In this document: in pieces, positions 18,074 through 26,900 of the stretch | Position numbering within the stretch: position 1 is the stretch's first letter | How the letters are laid out: every line of letters begins with the position of its first letter | Source: Halomonas sp. | GTDB lineage: Bacteria > Pseudomonadota > Gammaproteobacteria > Pseudomonadales > Halomonadaceae | Reading direction: 5' to 3' | DNA length: 64,000 nt | NCBI RefSeq assembly: GCF_011050415.1 | Contig: NZ_DRFS01000024.1 | Coordinates: 62,001-126,000, forward strand | The notes under the pieces: model-generated | Told to the model about the DNA's origin: nothing | Database searches by the model: none | What the model saw: the letters and a program-made list of their open reading frames with translations, nothing else | Translations under genes and position numbers: made by a program

Positions 18074-20053
18074 TTAGGCTTGGCGCGCTTTAAGATGGTT
18101 AATGACGCCGCCTACCCGTAAAAGCTCGCGTTGCCGCTCACTCAACCCATGATGTAGCTGAACCATTCCTTTGCCGACAATTTCTGCTTCTAGTGTAGGG
18201 CCACTGGCGACCTGGGCATACACGTTTTCAATGACCACACTGTCACCTTGAGCTAATCGATCAGCATCACTCTCATTAATAAACGTTAATGGTAATGCGC
18301 CAAAACAGATCAAGTTTTGCCAATGGATACGCGCAAAGCTTTTTGCCAATACAGCCTGTAAACCCAAATAACGGGGCACCAAGGCGGCGTTCTCACGACT
18401 GGAGCCTTGCCCATAGTTATGCCCACCCACAATGATATGGCCACCTAAGTTACGAGTCGCTTCTGCACGCTGGGCATAGTCAGGGTCGACGGCTTCAAAG
18501 GTGAAAGGAGCCGAGGCATAGATACTGCTCCAGTAGGGCATCACGCGCTGACCCGCCGGCATAATGTCATCGGTTGAGATATTATCGCCCGTCACCAGTA
18601 GCACAGGAATCTCCAGACGATCAGGTAACGGCTGTAGTATCGGTAGTGCAGGCGTATTGTCGGTTTTTTGCAGCGGCGTTAAGCGAGCCTGATCCAACGG
18701 CAACGGTGCTGTAAAGACGTCCCGATTAACCACCATCACGTCAGGTTCACTAATACGCGGATAGGCCATTTGCATGCTACGTGGGTCACTAATTACCCCA
18801 GCCAACGCCGAAGCGGCAGCCGTTTCGGGGCTGCACAGAAACACACTGTCTTCTCGCGTGCCAGAACGGCCGGGGAAGTTGCGCGGCACCGTACGCAGGC
18901 TATTGCGGCCTACGGCAGGCGCTTGACCCATACCGATACAGCCGTTGCAACCCGCTTGGTGTAAGCGCGCACCGCTAGCGACCAGTTCGCCTAAATAGCC
19001 TTCTTGAATCAGCGTGGAAAGCACCTGGCGTGATGAAGGATTGATATCCAGCGATACCCCCTCTGCCACTGAGCGACCTTTCACCATGCTCGATACTACG
19101 GCAAAATCACGATAACCAGGGTTGCCTGAGGATCCAATATAAGCTTGATGTAGCGGCTGACCGACAACCTCGCTAACCGGCACTACTTTATCGGGACTGG
19201 AGGGCAGTGCTATAAGCGGCACTAACTGCGATAAATCGATCACTTCTTCAACATCGTAGTGACAGCCGGGGTCAGCCGCTAGTGGCTGCCAATCCTCTTC
19301 ACGCCCCCTGGCGGCCAAAAATCGTCGGGTACTTTCATCGCTGGGGAACACACTGGTAGTGGCGCCCATTTCGGTTCCCATATTGGCAATGACCAGCCGG
19401 TCCATTGCCGAGAGGCCATCAAGCCCTGGGCCGTAAAATTCAAGGATGCTGTTTTTACCACCCGACACACCATGACGACGCAGTAGCTCAAGAACAATAT
19501 CTTTGGCCGACACCCAGTCGGGCAACCGCCCTTCCAAGCGCACGCCCCAAATTTGCGGCATAGTGATATACAGCGGCTCACCGGCCATGGCCATGGCAAC
19601 TTCGATACCGCCCGCGCCGATGGCCAGCATGCCCAGTGCGCCCGCCGAAGTAGTATGGCTATCGCAACCGACAAGCGACTGTCCGGGCACACCAAAATTC
19701 TCCATATGCACCGGGTGGCTAATGCCATTGCCAGGACCGGAGTACCATACGCCGAAGCGTTCGCAGGCACTCTTTAGAAACAGATAGGTCTCGGCATTCA
19801 GGTTATCGGCTTGCACAAGGCCATGGTCGATATACTGCACGCTGGGTTGGGTATGCACCCGATCCAGCCCCATGGCTTCAAGCTCCAGCATCACCAGCGT
19901 GCCCAGCACATCTTGTAACAGCGCTTGGTCTATACGCAGAGCAATTTCGCTATCAGGGATCATTTCACCACTGATCAAATGATCACGAATCAGCTTTTGA
20001 GCTAAGTTCAAGGGGGTTGTAGAAGCGTCTTGCGGGGTCATTAGAGGAGGCAT
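18074..20053 (-). CDS. Single-chain aconitase family hydratase (Aquifex-type, ~660 residues)
   Basis: 659-residue [4Fe-4S] hydro-lyase. Cluster cysteines are C130 (VGCDSHTTSAGALG) and C369/C372 (GCNGCIGMGQ). The swivel domain is C-terminal (TGDNISTDDIMPAG near 505-525; GQGSSRENAALVPRYLG). The length matches the short aconitases called Aquifex-type rather than AcnA, AcnB or AcnD. The frame is open to 20146, but that would overlap the GntR gene; the ATG at 20053 preceded by TAGGAT is adopted. Its placement with GntR, a TRAP transporter and a hydroxyacid dehydrogenase suggests catabolism of an external tricarboxylate or similar acid rather than the housekeeping TCA step. The substrate is inferred only. 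Confidence 0.88.
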   Translation of the reverse strand: MPPLMTPQDASTTPLNLAQKLIRDHLISGEMIPDSEIALRIDQALLQDVLGTLVMLELEAMGLDRVHTQPSVQYIDHGLVQADNLNAETYLFLKSACERFGVWYSGPGNGISHPVHMENFGVPGQSLVGCDSHTTSAGALGMLAIGAGGIEVAMAMAGEPLYITMPQIWGVRLEGRLPDWVSAKDIVLELLRRHGVSGGKNSILEFYGPGLDGLSAMDRLVIANMGTEMGATTSVFPSDESTRRFLAARGREEDWQPLAADPGCHYDVEEVIDLSQLVPLIALPSSPDKVVPVSEVVGQPLHQAYIGSSGNPGYRDFAVVSSMVKGRSVAEGVSLDINPSSRQVLSTLIQEGYLGELVASGARLHQAGCNGCIGMGQAPAVGRNSLRTVPRNFPGRSGTREDSVFLCSPETAAASALAGVISDPRSMQMAYPRISEPDVMVVNRDVFTAPLPLDQARLTPLQKTDNTPALPILQPLPDRLEIPVLLVTGDNISTDDIMPAGQRVMPYWSSIYASAPFTFEAVDPDYAQRAEATRNLGGHIIVGGHNYGQGSSRENAALVPRYLGLQAVLAKSFARIHWQNLICFGALPLTFINESDADRLAQGDSVVIENVYAQVASGPTLEAEIVGKGMVQLHHGLSERQRELLRVGGVINHLKARQA

Positions 20054-20108
20054 AAGAAAGATCCTAACGTTTTTATTATCATGAATAGAGAAAGGCGAAT
20101 AACGCAGA

Positions 20109-20801
20109 CTAGCTAATAGACAGTTCGTTATTACGCTGGCGCTCAACGTGAGCAGCAGTCGTCGTCTGTTTTTGGCGCATTTGAGCGGCCCGTGCCGCTA
20201 ATATATGCGCACGCATAATGGCGGCGGCCCACTCAGCATCGCGGTTTTGCAAAGCACGAATAATTTCCCGGTGGTGCTGCATACTGCACAGTAGTTCCTC
20301 ACGGGTGTAATGGTGAAAGCTACGCCGAGAAACGGGCACTTGCACAATCGTTTCAAGCAAGCGCTGAAGGCGCGGGCTATCTGCAGCTGTCACTAGTTCA
20401 GCGTGAAATTGATTATTGAGTACGGCAATTCCATCAGTCGCCCGCTCATCATCCTGCTGGCTAAGCCTTTCCATTTGGTCAGCAAGTCTGCCCAACGTAA
20501 TGAGCTGAGTTTCGCTGATGCGTTTAGCCGCACGCCTAACCACCTGTGGCTCTAGCAGCACCCTTAGCTCAAAAACCTCTTCCACATCATGCTGGGTCCA
20601 ACCCACCACGCGCGCGCCATGATGAGGTATGGCCTCAACCCAACCATCTGAGACCAAGCGGCGTAACGCCTCCCGAATAGGGGTGCGGCTGTAGTCAAGC
20701 TCTTCACCAATAGTCGCTTCACGCACATAGCTACCCGCAGCGTAGCCGCCATTAAGTATGCGCTGCTTGATGATGTGATAAACCCGATCGGCGGCGGTCA
20801 T
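20109..20801 (-). CDS. GntR-family regulator, FadR (FCD) subfamily
   Basis: 230 residues. N-terminal winged HTH (REATIGEELDYSRTPIREALRRLVSDGWVEAIPHHG, ~20-70) and C-terminal all-helical FCD ligand domain with the metal-site histidines typical of the subfamily (FHAELV and QHHREIIRAL regions). The ATG at 20801 has AGGAG 8 nt upstream, better than the longer frame to 20837. It is transcribed with the aconitase (55-bp gap) and divergently from a LysR gene. It probably represses the local catabolic genes. Confidence 0.9.
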   Translation of the reverse strand: MTAADRVYHIIKQRILNGGYAAGSYVREATIGEELDYSRTPIREALRRLVSDGWVEAIPHHGARVVGWTQHDVEEVFELRVLLEPQVVRRAAKRISETQLITLGRLADQMERLSQQDDERATDGIAVLNNQFHAELVTAADSPRLQRLLETIVQVPVSRRSFHHYTREELLCSMQHHREIIRALQNRDAEWAAAIMRAHILAARAAQMRQKQTTTAAHVERQRNNELSIS

Positions 20802-20890
20802 AGCGTCACTCCTAAACGTTCCAACGGCCTGCTGCAAAGCACTTTTTCAGTCGATCAAATCGCCACTAGCGACTAAGGTCGCAGAGCAGA

Positions 20891-20963
20891 TTGTGTACGA
20901 CTTGTTGCACCGAAGGCCAATATAGGCCTACATTTGTCAAAAATCGAGCATAGTTGCATACAA
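20891..20963. promoter_or_regulatory. Two TTG-N3-TAC-type dyads between the GntR and LysR genes
   Basis: TTGTGTACGA (20891-20900) and TTGCATACAA (20954-20963) share a TTG..TAC.A core. The second is palindromic at 8 of 10 positions. Their position in the divergent promoter region makes them candidate GntR/FCD operators. Short and imperfect, so low confidence. Confidence 0.3.
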
Positions 20964-21018
20964 TAATCATAAAAAGCTCGTCGACAACGGTAGCCATGCC
21001 ATCCAACAGGAGTTCAAA

Positions 21019-21969
21019 ATGAAACTCGACCCCACCTCTTTACGGCTGTTTGTCCGGGTAGCAGAGATGGGCACCATCACCGGTGCGGCTGATGCTGAGT
21101 TCATTGCAACTTCTGCGGTTAGCAAGCGTTTAAGTGAGCTTGAAGCGCATTTCAGTACGCCGCTGTTACATCGTAATAACCGGGGCGTAGAGTTAACGCC
21201 AGCCGGTAATGCGCTGCTGCATCTCTCCCGTGGGGTGCTGCACAACCTGGAAGACTTAGATCTACAAATGCGTGATTACACCAGCGGTGAGCGCGGCATT
21301 ATTCGCATTTTTGCCAATATGTCCGCTATCACTCAGTACTTGCCCGGCGAGACGCAGTCTTTTTTTGAGAAGCATCCAGATATTGGAGTTCAACTAGAAG
21401 AGAAGGTCAGCCCTGTGATTACTCGGGAAATTATGGCGAATGGGGCCGATATTGGTATTTGTGCCAAGCTCCCCCATGGCTATGATCTAGCGGAACTGCC
21501 TTACCATACCGATGAGCTGGTACTTGTCACGCCGTTAAACCATCCGCTTGCCAACCGGGAGGCTATCGACTTTCGCGATAGCCTCGAGCATGCCTATGTT
21601 GGTCTGCACTCTTCCAGCGCGATTAACTTGCAGCTTTTGAAAGCTGCCAGCTTAGCCAATAGACCGCTACGGCTTCGCATCCAGGTCACTAGCTACGATG
21701 CGCTCTGTTTGATGGTTCAGGCAGGGTTAGGCATAGGCGTCGTTCCGAGAGGCGCCATTCGCCAATATGTGGGAGGGCTACAGGTGCGTGTACTGCCTAT
21801 TCGAGATGCCTGGGCCAAGCGCCCGCTATGTATTTACGTTAACAACATTGATCGCATCTCGATGGCAGCCCGACTCTTTGTCGACCATCTCATTGAATCT
21901 TCTGCTAATTCCAGAAAAACCATGCAATTAACAGCGATTACTGATGAAGCCATTTCTTCCGTGATTTAG
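21019..21969 (+). CDS. LysR-family transcriptional regulator
   Basis: 316 residues. The HTH is at ~1-60 (FVRVAEMGTITGAADAEFIATSAVSKRLSELEAHF) and the LysR substrate domain at ~90-295 (TSYDALCLMVQAGLGIGVVPRGAI). The ~25 residues after the domain are not conserved-looking. AGGAG precedes the ATG. It faces away from gntR-aconitase and precedes the TAXI-TRAP genes on the same strand (187-bp gap), so it may control either set. Ligand unknown. Confidence 0.9.
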   Translation: MKLDPTSLRLFVRVAEMGTITGAADAEFIATSAVSKRLSELEAHFSTPLLHRNNRGVELTPAGNALLHLSRGVLHNLEDLDLQMRDYTSGERGIIRIFANMSAITQYLPGETQSFFEKHPDIGVQLEEKVSPVITREIMANGADIGICAKLPHGYDLAELPYHTDELVLVTPLNHPLANREAIDFRDSLEHAYVGLHSSSAINLQLLKAASLANRPLRLRIQVTSYDALCLMVQAGLGIGVVPRGAIRQYVGGLQVRVLPIRDAWAKRPLCIYVNNIDRISMAARLFVDHLIESSANSRKTMQLTAITDEAISSVI

Positions 21970-22156
21970 CGGCAACTCAGCGCCTGCCTTCTCGGTTCAC
22001 GAAAGCAGGCTCATAAATCACTAATACCCAAACGCGCTGGCAACAGGTATCAATAGACTGGAGGTGGTTATGTAAAACACCCTAAGATCACAACAACAAC
22101 CCGTCCAAGACATTATCCAAGACAATAAAAGCATCCCAATGCTTGAGGTAATAATA

Positions 22157-23143
22157 ATGAAATCCTTTGCTCTTAAATCACGTCTGCTTATCCCTGCCTC
22201 CCTGTTGGCACTCGGTACGCTCACCAGCGCCAGTCTCCAAGCACAGGAGAGCGCTCTAAATATTGGTGCAGTACCCACAGGTACCGGCTGGTTCTTTGGT
22301 ATTTCGGAGGGCGCACGGGTAATTAGTGCCAATACGCCTTATGAAATTACCGTCCGCGAGACTGGCGGCACGCGCGAAAACGCTATTCGCCTTGGCCGCA
22401 ATGAACTGGATCTGGCCTTCACTGAAGCATTAGTAGGCTATGAGCAGTACAACGGTATCGGTCGCTTTGAAGACACTCCCAATGAAAACGTGCGTCTGGT
22501 CTATTGGATTGCCCCTTCAACGATGCACTGGGCGGTTCGTCAGGACGCCGATATCAATAGTTTTGAAGACTTGGATGGTAAGCGCTTCAACCCCAGCAGC
22601 ATTGGCGGCGGCGGCGAGTACATCACCGAGCTAGTGTTTGACATCCTAGGCGTTGAGCCAGACTTCCAGCGCATGCGCATTGACGATGCCGCTGAAGGTG
22701 TTATCGACGGACGTCTAATTGGCTTCAGCTATAATGGTATTCCCCCGATTCCAGCGTTCACTGAAGTTCACTCGTCGCGCCCTTTGCAGTTATTGTCACT
22801 TTCAGAAGAGCAGGTTGAAGCAGTAACCGCAGAGCTGCCCTTCCTCGCGCCCTCGGTTATCCCGGCAGAGACTTATCGCGGTATGGATGAGGCGACATCA
22901 CTGGGTATCTATATGGGTGTATCAGCCAATAGCACCCTAGATGACGACATCGTCTATAACATTACTCAAGCCTATTGGGAAAACCATGACCAGGTGGCTG
23001 CATCCTTTGCTCCCGCCGATGGCATGACGCCCCAAGATGTGATTGATAATGCCACTTTCCCGATTCACGCGGGGGCGCTGCGCTATTACCAAGAGCTAGG
23101 TCTTGAGATTCCTGACGACGTCATTCCTCCCGAAGCACGCTGA
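22157..23143 (+). CDS. TAXI-family TRAP transporter solute-binding protein
   Basis: 328 residues with a Sec signal peptide (~1-29, SLQA-QES). The mature protein begins LNIGAVPTGTGWFFGISEGARVI and contains TGGTRENAIRLGRNELDLAFTEALVGYEQYNG, the pattern of TAXI (TRAP-associated extracytoplasmic immunogenic) proteins. It presents its ligand to the fused permease encoded next. The ATG at 22157 follows GAGGTAAT; a codon at 22139 is also in frame but less likely. TAXI ligands are mostly organic acids or glutamate-like compounds; here the neighbouring aconitase hints at a di- or tricarboxylate. Confidence 0.9.
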   Translation: MKSFALKSRLLIPASLLALGTLTSASLQAQESALNIGAVPTGTGWFFGISEGARVISANTPYEITVRETGGTRENAIRLGRNELDLAFTEALVGYEQYNGIGRFEDTPNENVRLVYWIAPSTMHWAVRQDADINSFEDLDGKRFNPSSIGGGGEYITELVFDILGVEPDFQRMRIDDAAEGVIDGRLIGFSYNGIPPIPAFTEVHSSRPLQLLSLSEEQVEAVTAELPFLAPSVIPAETYRGMDEATSLGIYMGVSANSTLDDDIVYNITQAYWENHDQVAASFAPADGMTPQDVIDNATFPIHAGALRYYQELGLEIPDDVIPPEAR

Positions 23144-23153
23144 TACCGGTTTG

Positions 23154-23183
23154 CACCTGCAGGCGTTTAAACGCCTGCGGGTG
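23154..23183 (+). terminator. Intercistronic hairpin between TAXI binding protein and TRAP permease
   Basis: A ~15-bp stem built on the palindrome GCAGGCGTTTAAACGCCTGC with an outer CACCT/GGGTG pairing, 11 bp after the binding-protein stop. It is followed by TTTCAGTATTGTTA, a weak U-rich stretch. It is likely a partial terminator or 3'-end stabiliser that raises binding-protein mRNA over permease mRNA. Confidence 0.6.
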
Positions 23184-23268
23184 TTTCAGTATTGTTATCC
23201 CTTAATCACCTCTTTTTTGACACGCCCGTATTCGTTGCCTTCCGGCATAAGAGCGTGGGAGCCATCCG

Positions 23269-25206
23269 ATGGACACCCCTGACAGCAATAAAATTATCGA
23301 AAAATATTCGGAAGACTCGGGTAAGCGTCAGCTAACGGGCTTCTGGTTTTTAGTGATGCGGCTAACCGCGGTGGCGATGGCCGTGTTCCACCTTTATGCC
23401 GCAATGACGGGGGCGGTGAATACCCAAAATGCTATTCACCTGTTGTTTGCTCTTCCGTTGATTTTTTTGGGCTACTCTTGCCGTGCGAAAGATAACCAGC
23501 GCTTACCCTGGTTTGACGTTATCCCGGTGGTGTTAGCGGTTGCTGTTAGCGGCTACTACATCATGCAGTTTGACCGCATTATTTATGGGCTCGGTTATCT
23601 TATGCCGACCACTTATGACCTGGTGTTTGGCCTATTGGCGATTCTGCTTCTACTTGAAGCCTGCCGCCGCGCTATTGGTCTGGCGTTTCCTATTCTGGTG
23701 CTTATCGCCCTCTCTTATGCCTATTTTGGCAACCACTTGCCTGGTGTTTGGGGTCATGGTGGGTTTGGCTGGGCAGACCTAGTCGCCACGTTCTACATGA
23801 GTCCAACGGGTATTTACGGCAGCTTGATGCGCACCTCCTCGACGGTGATTGTGGTATTCATTATGTTTGGTGCGCTGCTGGTAACCACCGGCGGTGGCGA
23901 TACGTTTATGCGATTGTCTAATTCTGTGACGGGTGGCATGGCCGGTGGTCCTGCTAAAGCCGCCACTCTGTGTAGCGCCCTGTTTGGCAGTATTAGCGGC
24001 AGTACCGCTGCTAACGTCGCCACAACCGGTGTGTTCACGATTCCATTAATGAAGAAAAGTGGCTACAGCCCACGTTTTGCGGCAGCCACGGAAGCTTCTG
24101 CTTCCACCGGCGGACAAATTTTACCACCTATTATGGGCGCGGCCGCTTTTGTAATGGCCGACGTTATTTCCGTTAGCTACCTGGAGATTATCGGCGCCGC
24201 GCTTATTCCAGCGCTGCTTTTCTATCTCGCTATCTGGATGAGCGTTCACTTCGAAGCTAAACGCCTAGGACTAAACCCAGTCCCTAAAGATCAGCGCCCG
24301 ACGCTGCGCGAGGGGCTGTTTAATATTGAAACGCTGCTACTACCGATTATTGTCCTTGTTACCATGCTGGTGCTACGTTATACCCCGACCACCGCAGCCG
24401 TGGCCGCTTACTTCACCGCACTGCTGATTTACCTATTCTCCTGGCGTAGCCCAGGTAGCTTTATGGATCGCTTGAAGTCGATTCCTGCTGCCTTGGAAGC
24501 GGGTGCCATGACGGCTGCGATGATCGCCGTTATCATCGGTAGCGTTGCGATTATTGCCTCTGTGATCAGCCTTACCGGTTTGGGCCTGAAGGTCTCGTCG
24601 GTGATTCTTGTAGTTAGCGGCGGCGATGTTTTAGTCACTCTGCTGCTGGCGATGGTGGTTGCGATTATTTTAGGTATGGGGCTTCCGACGGTAGCGGCCT
24701 ACATGCTAGCGGCGTCTGTGGTGGCTGCAGCGTTTATTGAAGCGGGCCTGCCTAGCCTTTCGGCGCACCTATTTATCCTCTACTTTGCGATTCTTTCTGG
24801 GGTGACACCACCGGTAGCGTTAGCGGCTTATATTGGTGGCGCTATTGCTGGCTCGCACTGGTTTAAAACCGCGCTTACGGCGACGAAAATCTCCCTAGGC
24901 GGTTTCTTGATCCCCTTTATGTTCATCTACCACCCGCCCCTATTAGGCAATGGTACACCGCTTGAAATTGCGCTCGCCGTAGGCTCAGGTGTGATTGGTA
25001 TTGTGGCACTGGCAGCCTCCACCATCGGCTACTTTCTACGCCCTTGCAGTTGGCTGGAGCGTGGCTTACTGCTCGCGGCGGCACTGATGCTGATTAATGG
25101 ACAGGCGATTACCGATGTAGTGGGCATTGCACTTATCGCAGGGCTGTTTGCATGGCAATATCGCTTGAATCGTAATGATAAAACAAGCGTGTCCCTGCCC
25201 AGCTAA
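23269..25206 (+). CDS. TRAP transporter permease, fused 4TM/12TM (DctQM-type) subunit
   Basis: 645-residue, highly hydrophobic protein. The N-terminal ~150 residues form the small DctQ-like part. The DctM-like part follows, with the conserved TGGGDTFMRLSNSVTGGMAGGPAKAATLCSALFGSISGSTAANVATTG region in pieces and EASASTGGQILPPIMGAAAF. These are hallmark sequences of TAXI-linked fused permeases. It imports solute with Na+ using the upstream binding protein. Start ATG after GGGAG. The next gene starts 13 bp after the stop, so the dehydrogenase is in the same operon. Confidence 0.93.
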   Translation: MDTPDSNKIIEKYSEDSGKRQLTGFWFLVMRLTAVAMAVFHLYAAMTGAVNTQNAIHLLFALPLIFLGYSCRAKDNQRLPWFDVIPVVLAVAVSGYYIMQFDRIIYGLGYLMPTTYDLVFGLLAILLLLEACRRAIGLAFPILVLIALSYAYFGNHLPGVWGHGGFGWADLVATFYMSPTGIYGSLMRTSSTVIVVFIMFGALLVTTGGGDTFMRLSNSVTGGMAGGPAKAATLCSALFGSISGSTAANVATTGVFTIPLMKKSGYSPRFAAATEASASTGGQILPPIMGAAAFVMADVISVSYLEIIGAALIPALLFYLAIWMSVHFEAKRLGLNPVPKDQRPTLREGLFNIETLLLPIIVLVTMLVLRYTPTTAAVAAYFTALLIYLFSWRSPGSFMDRLKSIPAALEAGAMTAAMIAVIIGSVAIIASVISLTGLGLKVSSVILVVSGGDVLVTLLLAMVVAIILGMGLPTVAAYMLAASVVAAAFIEAGLPSLSAHLFILYFAILSGVTPPVALAAYIGGAIAGSHWFKTALTATKISLGGFLIPFMFIYHPPLLGNGTPLEIALAVGSGVIGIVALAASTIGYFLRPCSWLERGLLLAAALMLINGQAITDVVGIALIAGLFAWQYRLNRNDKTSVSLPS

Positions 25207-25219
25207 GGAATCTATTTCA

Positions 25220-26167
25220 ATGAAGATTGCTATTCCCGATGATTATCAGGACTGTGTACGCAGTCTAGATGCCTTCAAACAGCTCGAAGGCCACGATGTA
25301 GCTGTGTATCACGACACGCTTACCGACCTGGACGCGCTAAGTGCGCGTTTCCAGGACGCTGAGGCGCTAGTGCTTATTCGCGAGCGTACACCGATCACTG
25401 CGGCCCTACTTGAGCGCCTGCCTAATCTGAAAGTGATTAGCCAGACCGGAGGGGGTGCTGCCCATGTCGATATAGAGGCTTGCCGCCGCCACGGCGTTAC
25501 CGTGATGGCGGGCACTGGCTCGCCCTATGCCGCGGCAGAATTAACCTGGGGATTAGTGCTTTCGGCAATGCGGAACATACCCGCCGAGGTTGAGAACCTG
25601 AAAGCGGGCCGTTGGCAGCGCACGCTGGGCACCGGACTTAAAGGTCGCACCCTGGGTATTTTCGGCTACGGAAAAATTGGCAGTTTAGTGGCCCGCTATG
25701 GTCAGGCATTTGAAATGAACGTGTTGGTGTGGGGCCGTGAGGGTACTCGCCAGCGTGCTTTAGAGGCTGGTCTCGAAGTGGCCGAAAGCCAAGCCGATCT
25801 GTTTCAGCGTTCAGATGTGCTGAGCCTGCACCTGCGCTTGAACGACGATACCCTCGGCATTGTCAGCGCTGAATCACTCGCCCAAATGAAGCCAACGTCG
25901 TTGCTGGTCAACACCAGCCGCTCTCAGTTAGTGGCTCCAGGCGCATTGGAGCAGGCACTTCAGGCGGGTCGCCCTGGACAGGCAGCGGTAGACGTATTCG
26001 ATGCCGAGCCAGTGTTTGAAAACTCACTGCTGGCACTGCCCAACTTCGTTGCTACACCACACCTTGGCTATGTGGAAAAAGATAGCTATGAGCTCTATTT
26101 TGGCGATGCGTTTAGCAATCTTCTAGCTTATATCGATGGTCAGCCGGTCAATAATTTAGCCGGTTGA
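25220..26167 (+). CDS. D-isomer-specific 2-hydroxyacid dehydrogenase (NAD-binding)
   Basis: 315 residues. NAD motif GYGKIG at 149-154 within FGYGKIGSLVARYGQAF. The catalytic triad is R234 (NTSRSQL), E263 (DAEPV) and H281 (TPHLGY). It interconverts a 2-hydroxyacid and a 2-ketoacid, or reduces hydroxypyruvate/glyoxylate-like substrates. The ATG at 25220 is preceded by AAGGA; the longer frame from 25175 overlaps the permease. As the last gene of the TRAP operon it probably acts on the imported acid or its breakdown product. Substrate not determined. Confidence 0.9.
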   Translation: MKIAIPDDYQDCVRSLDAFKQLEGHDVAVYHDTLTDLDALSARFQDAEALVLIRERTPITAALLERLPNLKVISQTGGGAAHVDIEACRRHGVTVMAGTGSPYAAAELTWGLVLSAMRNIPAEVENLKAGRWQRTLGTGLKGRTLGIFGYGKIGSLVARYGQAFEMNVLVWGREGTRQRALEAGLEVAESQADLFQRSDVLSLHLRLNDDTLGIVSAESLAQMKPTSLLVNTSRSQLVAPGALEQALQAGRPGQAAVDVFDAEPVFENSLLALPNFVATPHLGYVEKDSYELYFGDAFSNLLAYIDGQPVNNLAG

Positions 26168-26196
26168 TTGAGCGCATTAAGCGTGCAGTGACCACC

Positions 26197-26247
26197 GCCT
26201 CTGTGCCAATTGTGCTAGCCTTATAGGCTAACGAGTAACACAGAGGC
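26197..26247 (+). promoter_or_regulatory. Leader hairpin pairing with the arfB Shine-Dalgarno
   Basis: GCCTCTGTG (26197-26205) is perfectly complementary to CACAGAGGC (26239-26247), which contains the GAGG Shine-Dalgarno of arfB six nt before the ATG. An inner 6-bp hairpin (TAGCCT/AGGCTA, 26216-26230) sits between the arms. The fold would hide the ribosome-binding site. Confidence 0.5.
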
Positions 26248-26252
26248 CATTA

Positions 26253-26669
26253 ATGCTCACCATTGCTAGTAACGTCACCCTGGCTGATTGGGAGATTGAT
26301 ATCAGCCAGATTCGCGCCCAAGGTGCGGGCGGACAAAACGTCAATAAAGTCTCCTCAGCGGTGCATTTGCGCTTCGATATTGCTAGCTCCACGCTACCTC
26401 CTCACTATAAAGAGCGCCTAATGGCGCTGTCTGATCAGCGCATCAGCAAAGAGGGTGTGGTGATTATTAAAGCGCAAAGTCATCGTAAGCTTGAATTAAA
26501 TAAAGAGGACGCTCTGGCGCGTTTAAAAGAGCTAATACAAAGCGCTACCAAAGTGCAAAAAGTACGCCGAGCCACCAAGCCCACCAAAGGCTCACAGCGC
26601 CGCCGTGTTGACCACAAAACTCGCAAAGGCAAAATTAAATCGCTGCGCGGCAAAGTGTCTGCTTCGTAA
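26253..26669 (+). CDS. arfB: Alternative ribosome-rescue factor ArfB (peptidyl-tRNA hydrolase, YaeJ)
   Basis: 138-residue class-I release-factor-like protein. The catalytic GGQ is at residues 26-28 (RAQGAGGQNVNKVSSAVHLRF). The tail from ~100 on is Lys/Arg-rich (RRATKPTKGSQRRRVDHKTRKGKIK), which in E. coli YaeJ enters the empty mRNA channel of stalled ribosomes. The length matches YaeJ (140). Its Shine-Dalgarno lies inside a 9-bp complementary stem. Confidence 0.95.
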   Translation: MLTIASNVTLADWEIDISQIRAQGAGGQNVNKVSSAVHLRFDIASSTLPPHYKERLMALSDQRISKEGVVIIKAQSHRKLELNKEDALARLKELIQSATKVQKVRRATKPTKGSQRRRVDHKTRKGKIKSLRGKVSAS

Positions 26670-26699
26670 ACCATTGCCTAGTTCTGAAGGCGTTCATTA

Positions 26700-26900
26700 A
26701 TGACGAAAAATTACCCAGCGCTTAAGGCACGCCCTGTTTCGCCTTGCGTACAAATTTGCCAGATTGAGCCATCAACATCGCTATGCCACGGCTGCGGGCG
26801 TACATTAGATGAAATCGCGGTTTGGGGCAGCATGACCGAGGCGGAAAAAAACCCTGTATGGGAACGCCTGGAAGCCGAAGGCTATGTCGATGAAGGCTAA
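26700..26900 (+). CDS. DUF1289 family small Cys-rich protein
   Basis: 66 residues with four conserved cysteines, C16, C20, C29 and C32 (SPCVQIC, LCHGCGRT), and the EIAVWGSMTEAEK segment diagnostic of DUF1289. A metal-binding role is likely from the cysteine spacing, but no function is known. It is 30 bp after arfB and probably co-transcribed. The stop overlaps the convergent racemase-family gene by 4 bp. Confidence 0.88.
   Translation: MTKNYPALKARPVSPCVQICQIEPSTSLCHGCGRTLDEIAVWGSMTEAEKNPVWERLEAEGYVDEG

Noticed and set aside
20054..20146. N-terminal extension of the aconitase frame
   Set aside because: It overlaps the GntR coding sequence and has no similarity to aconitases; the ATG at 20053 has a Shine-Dalgarno.
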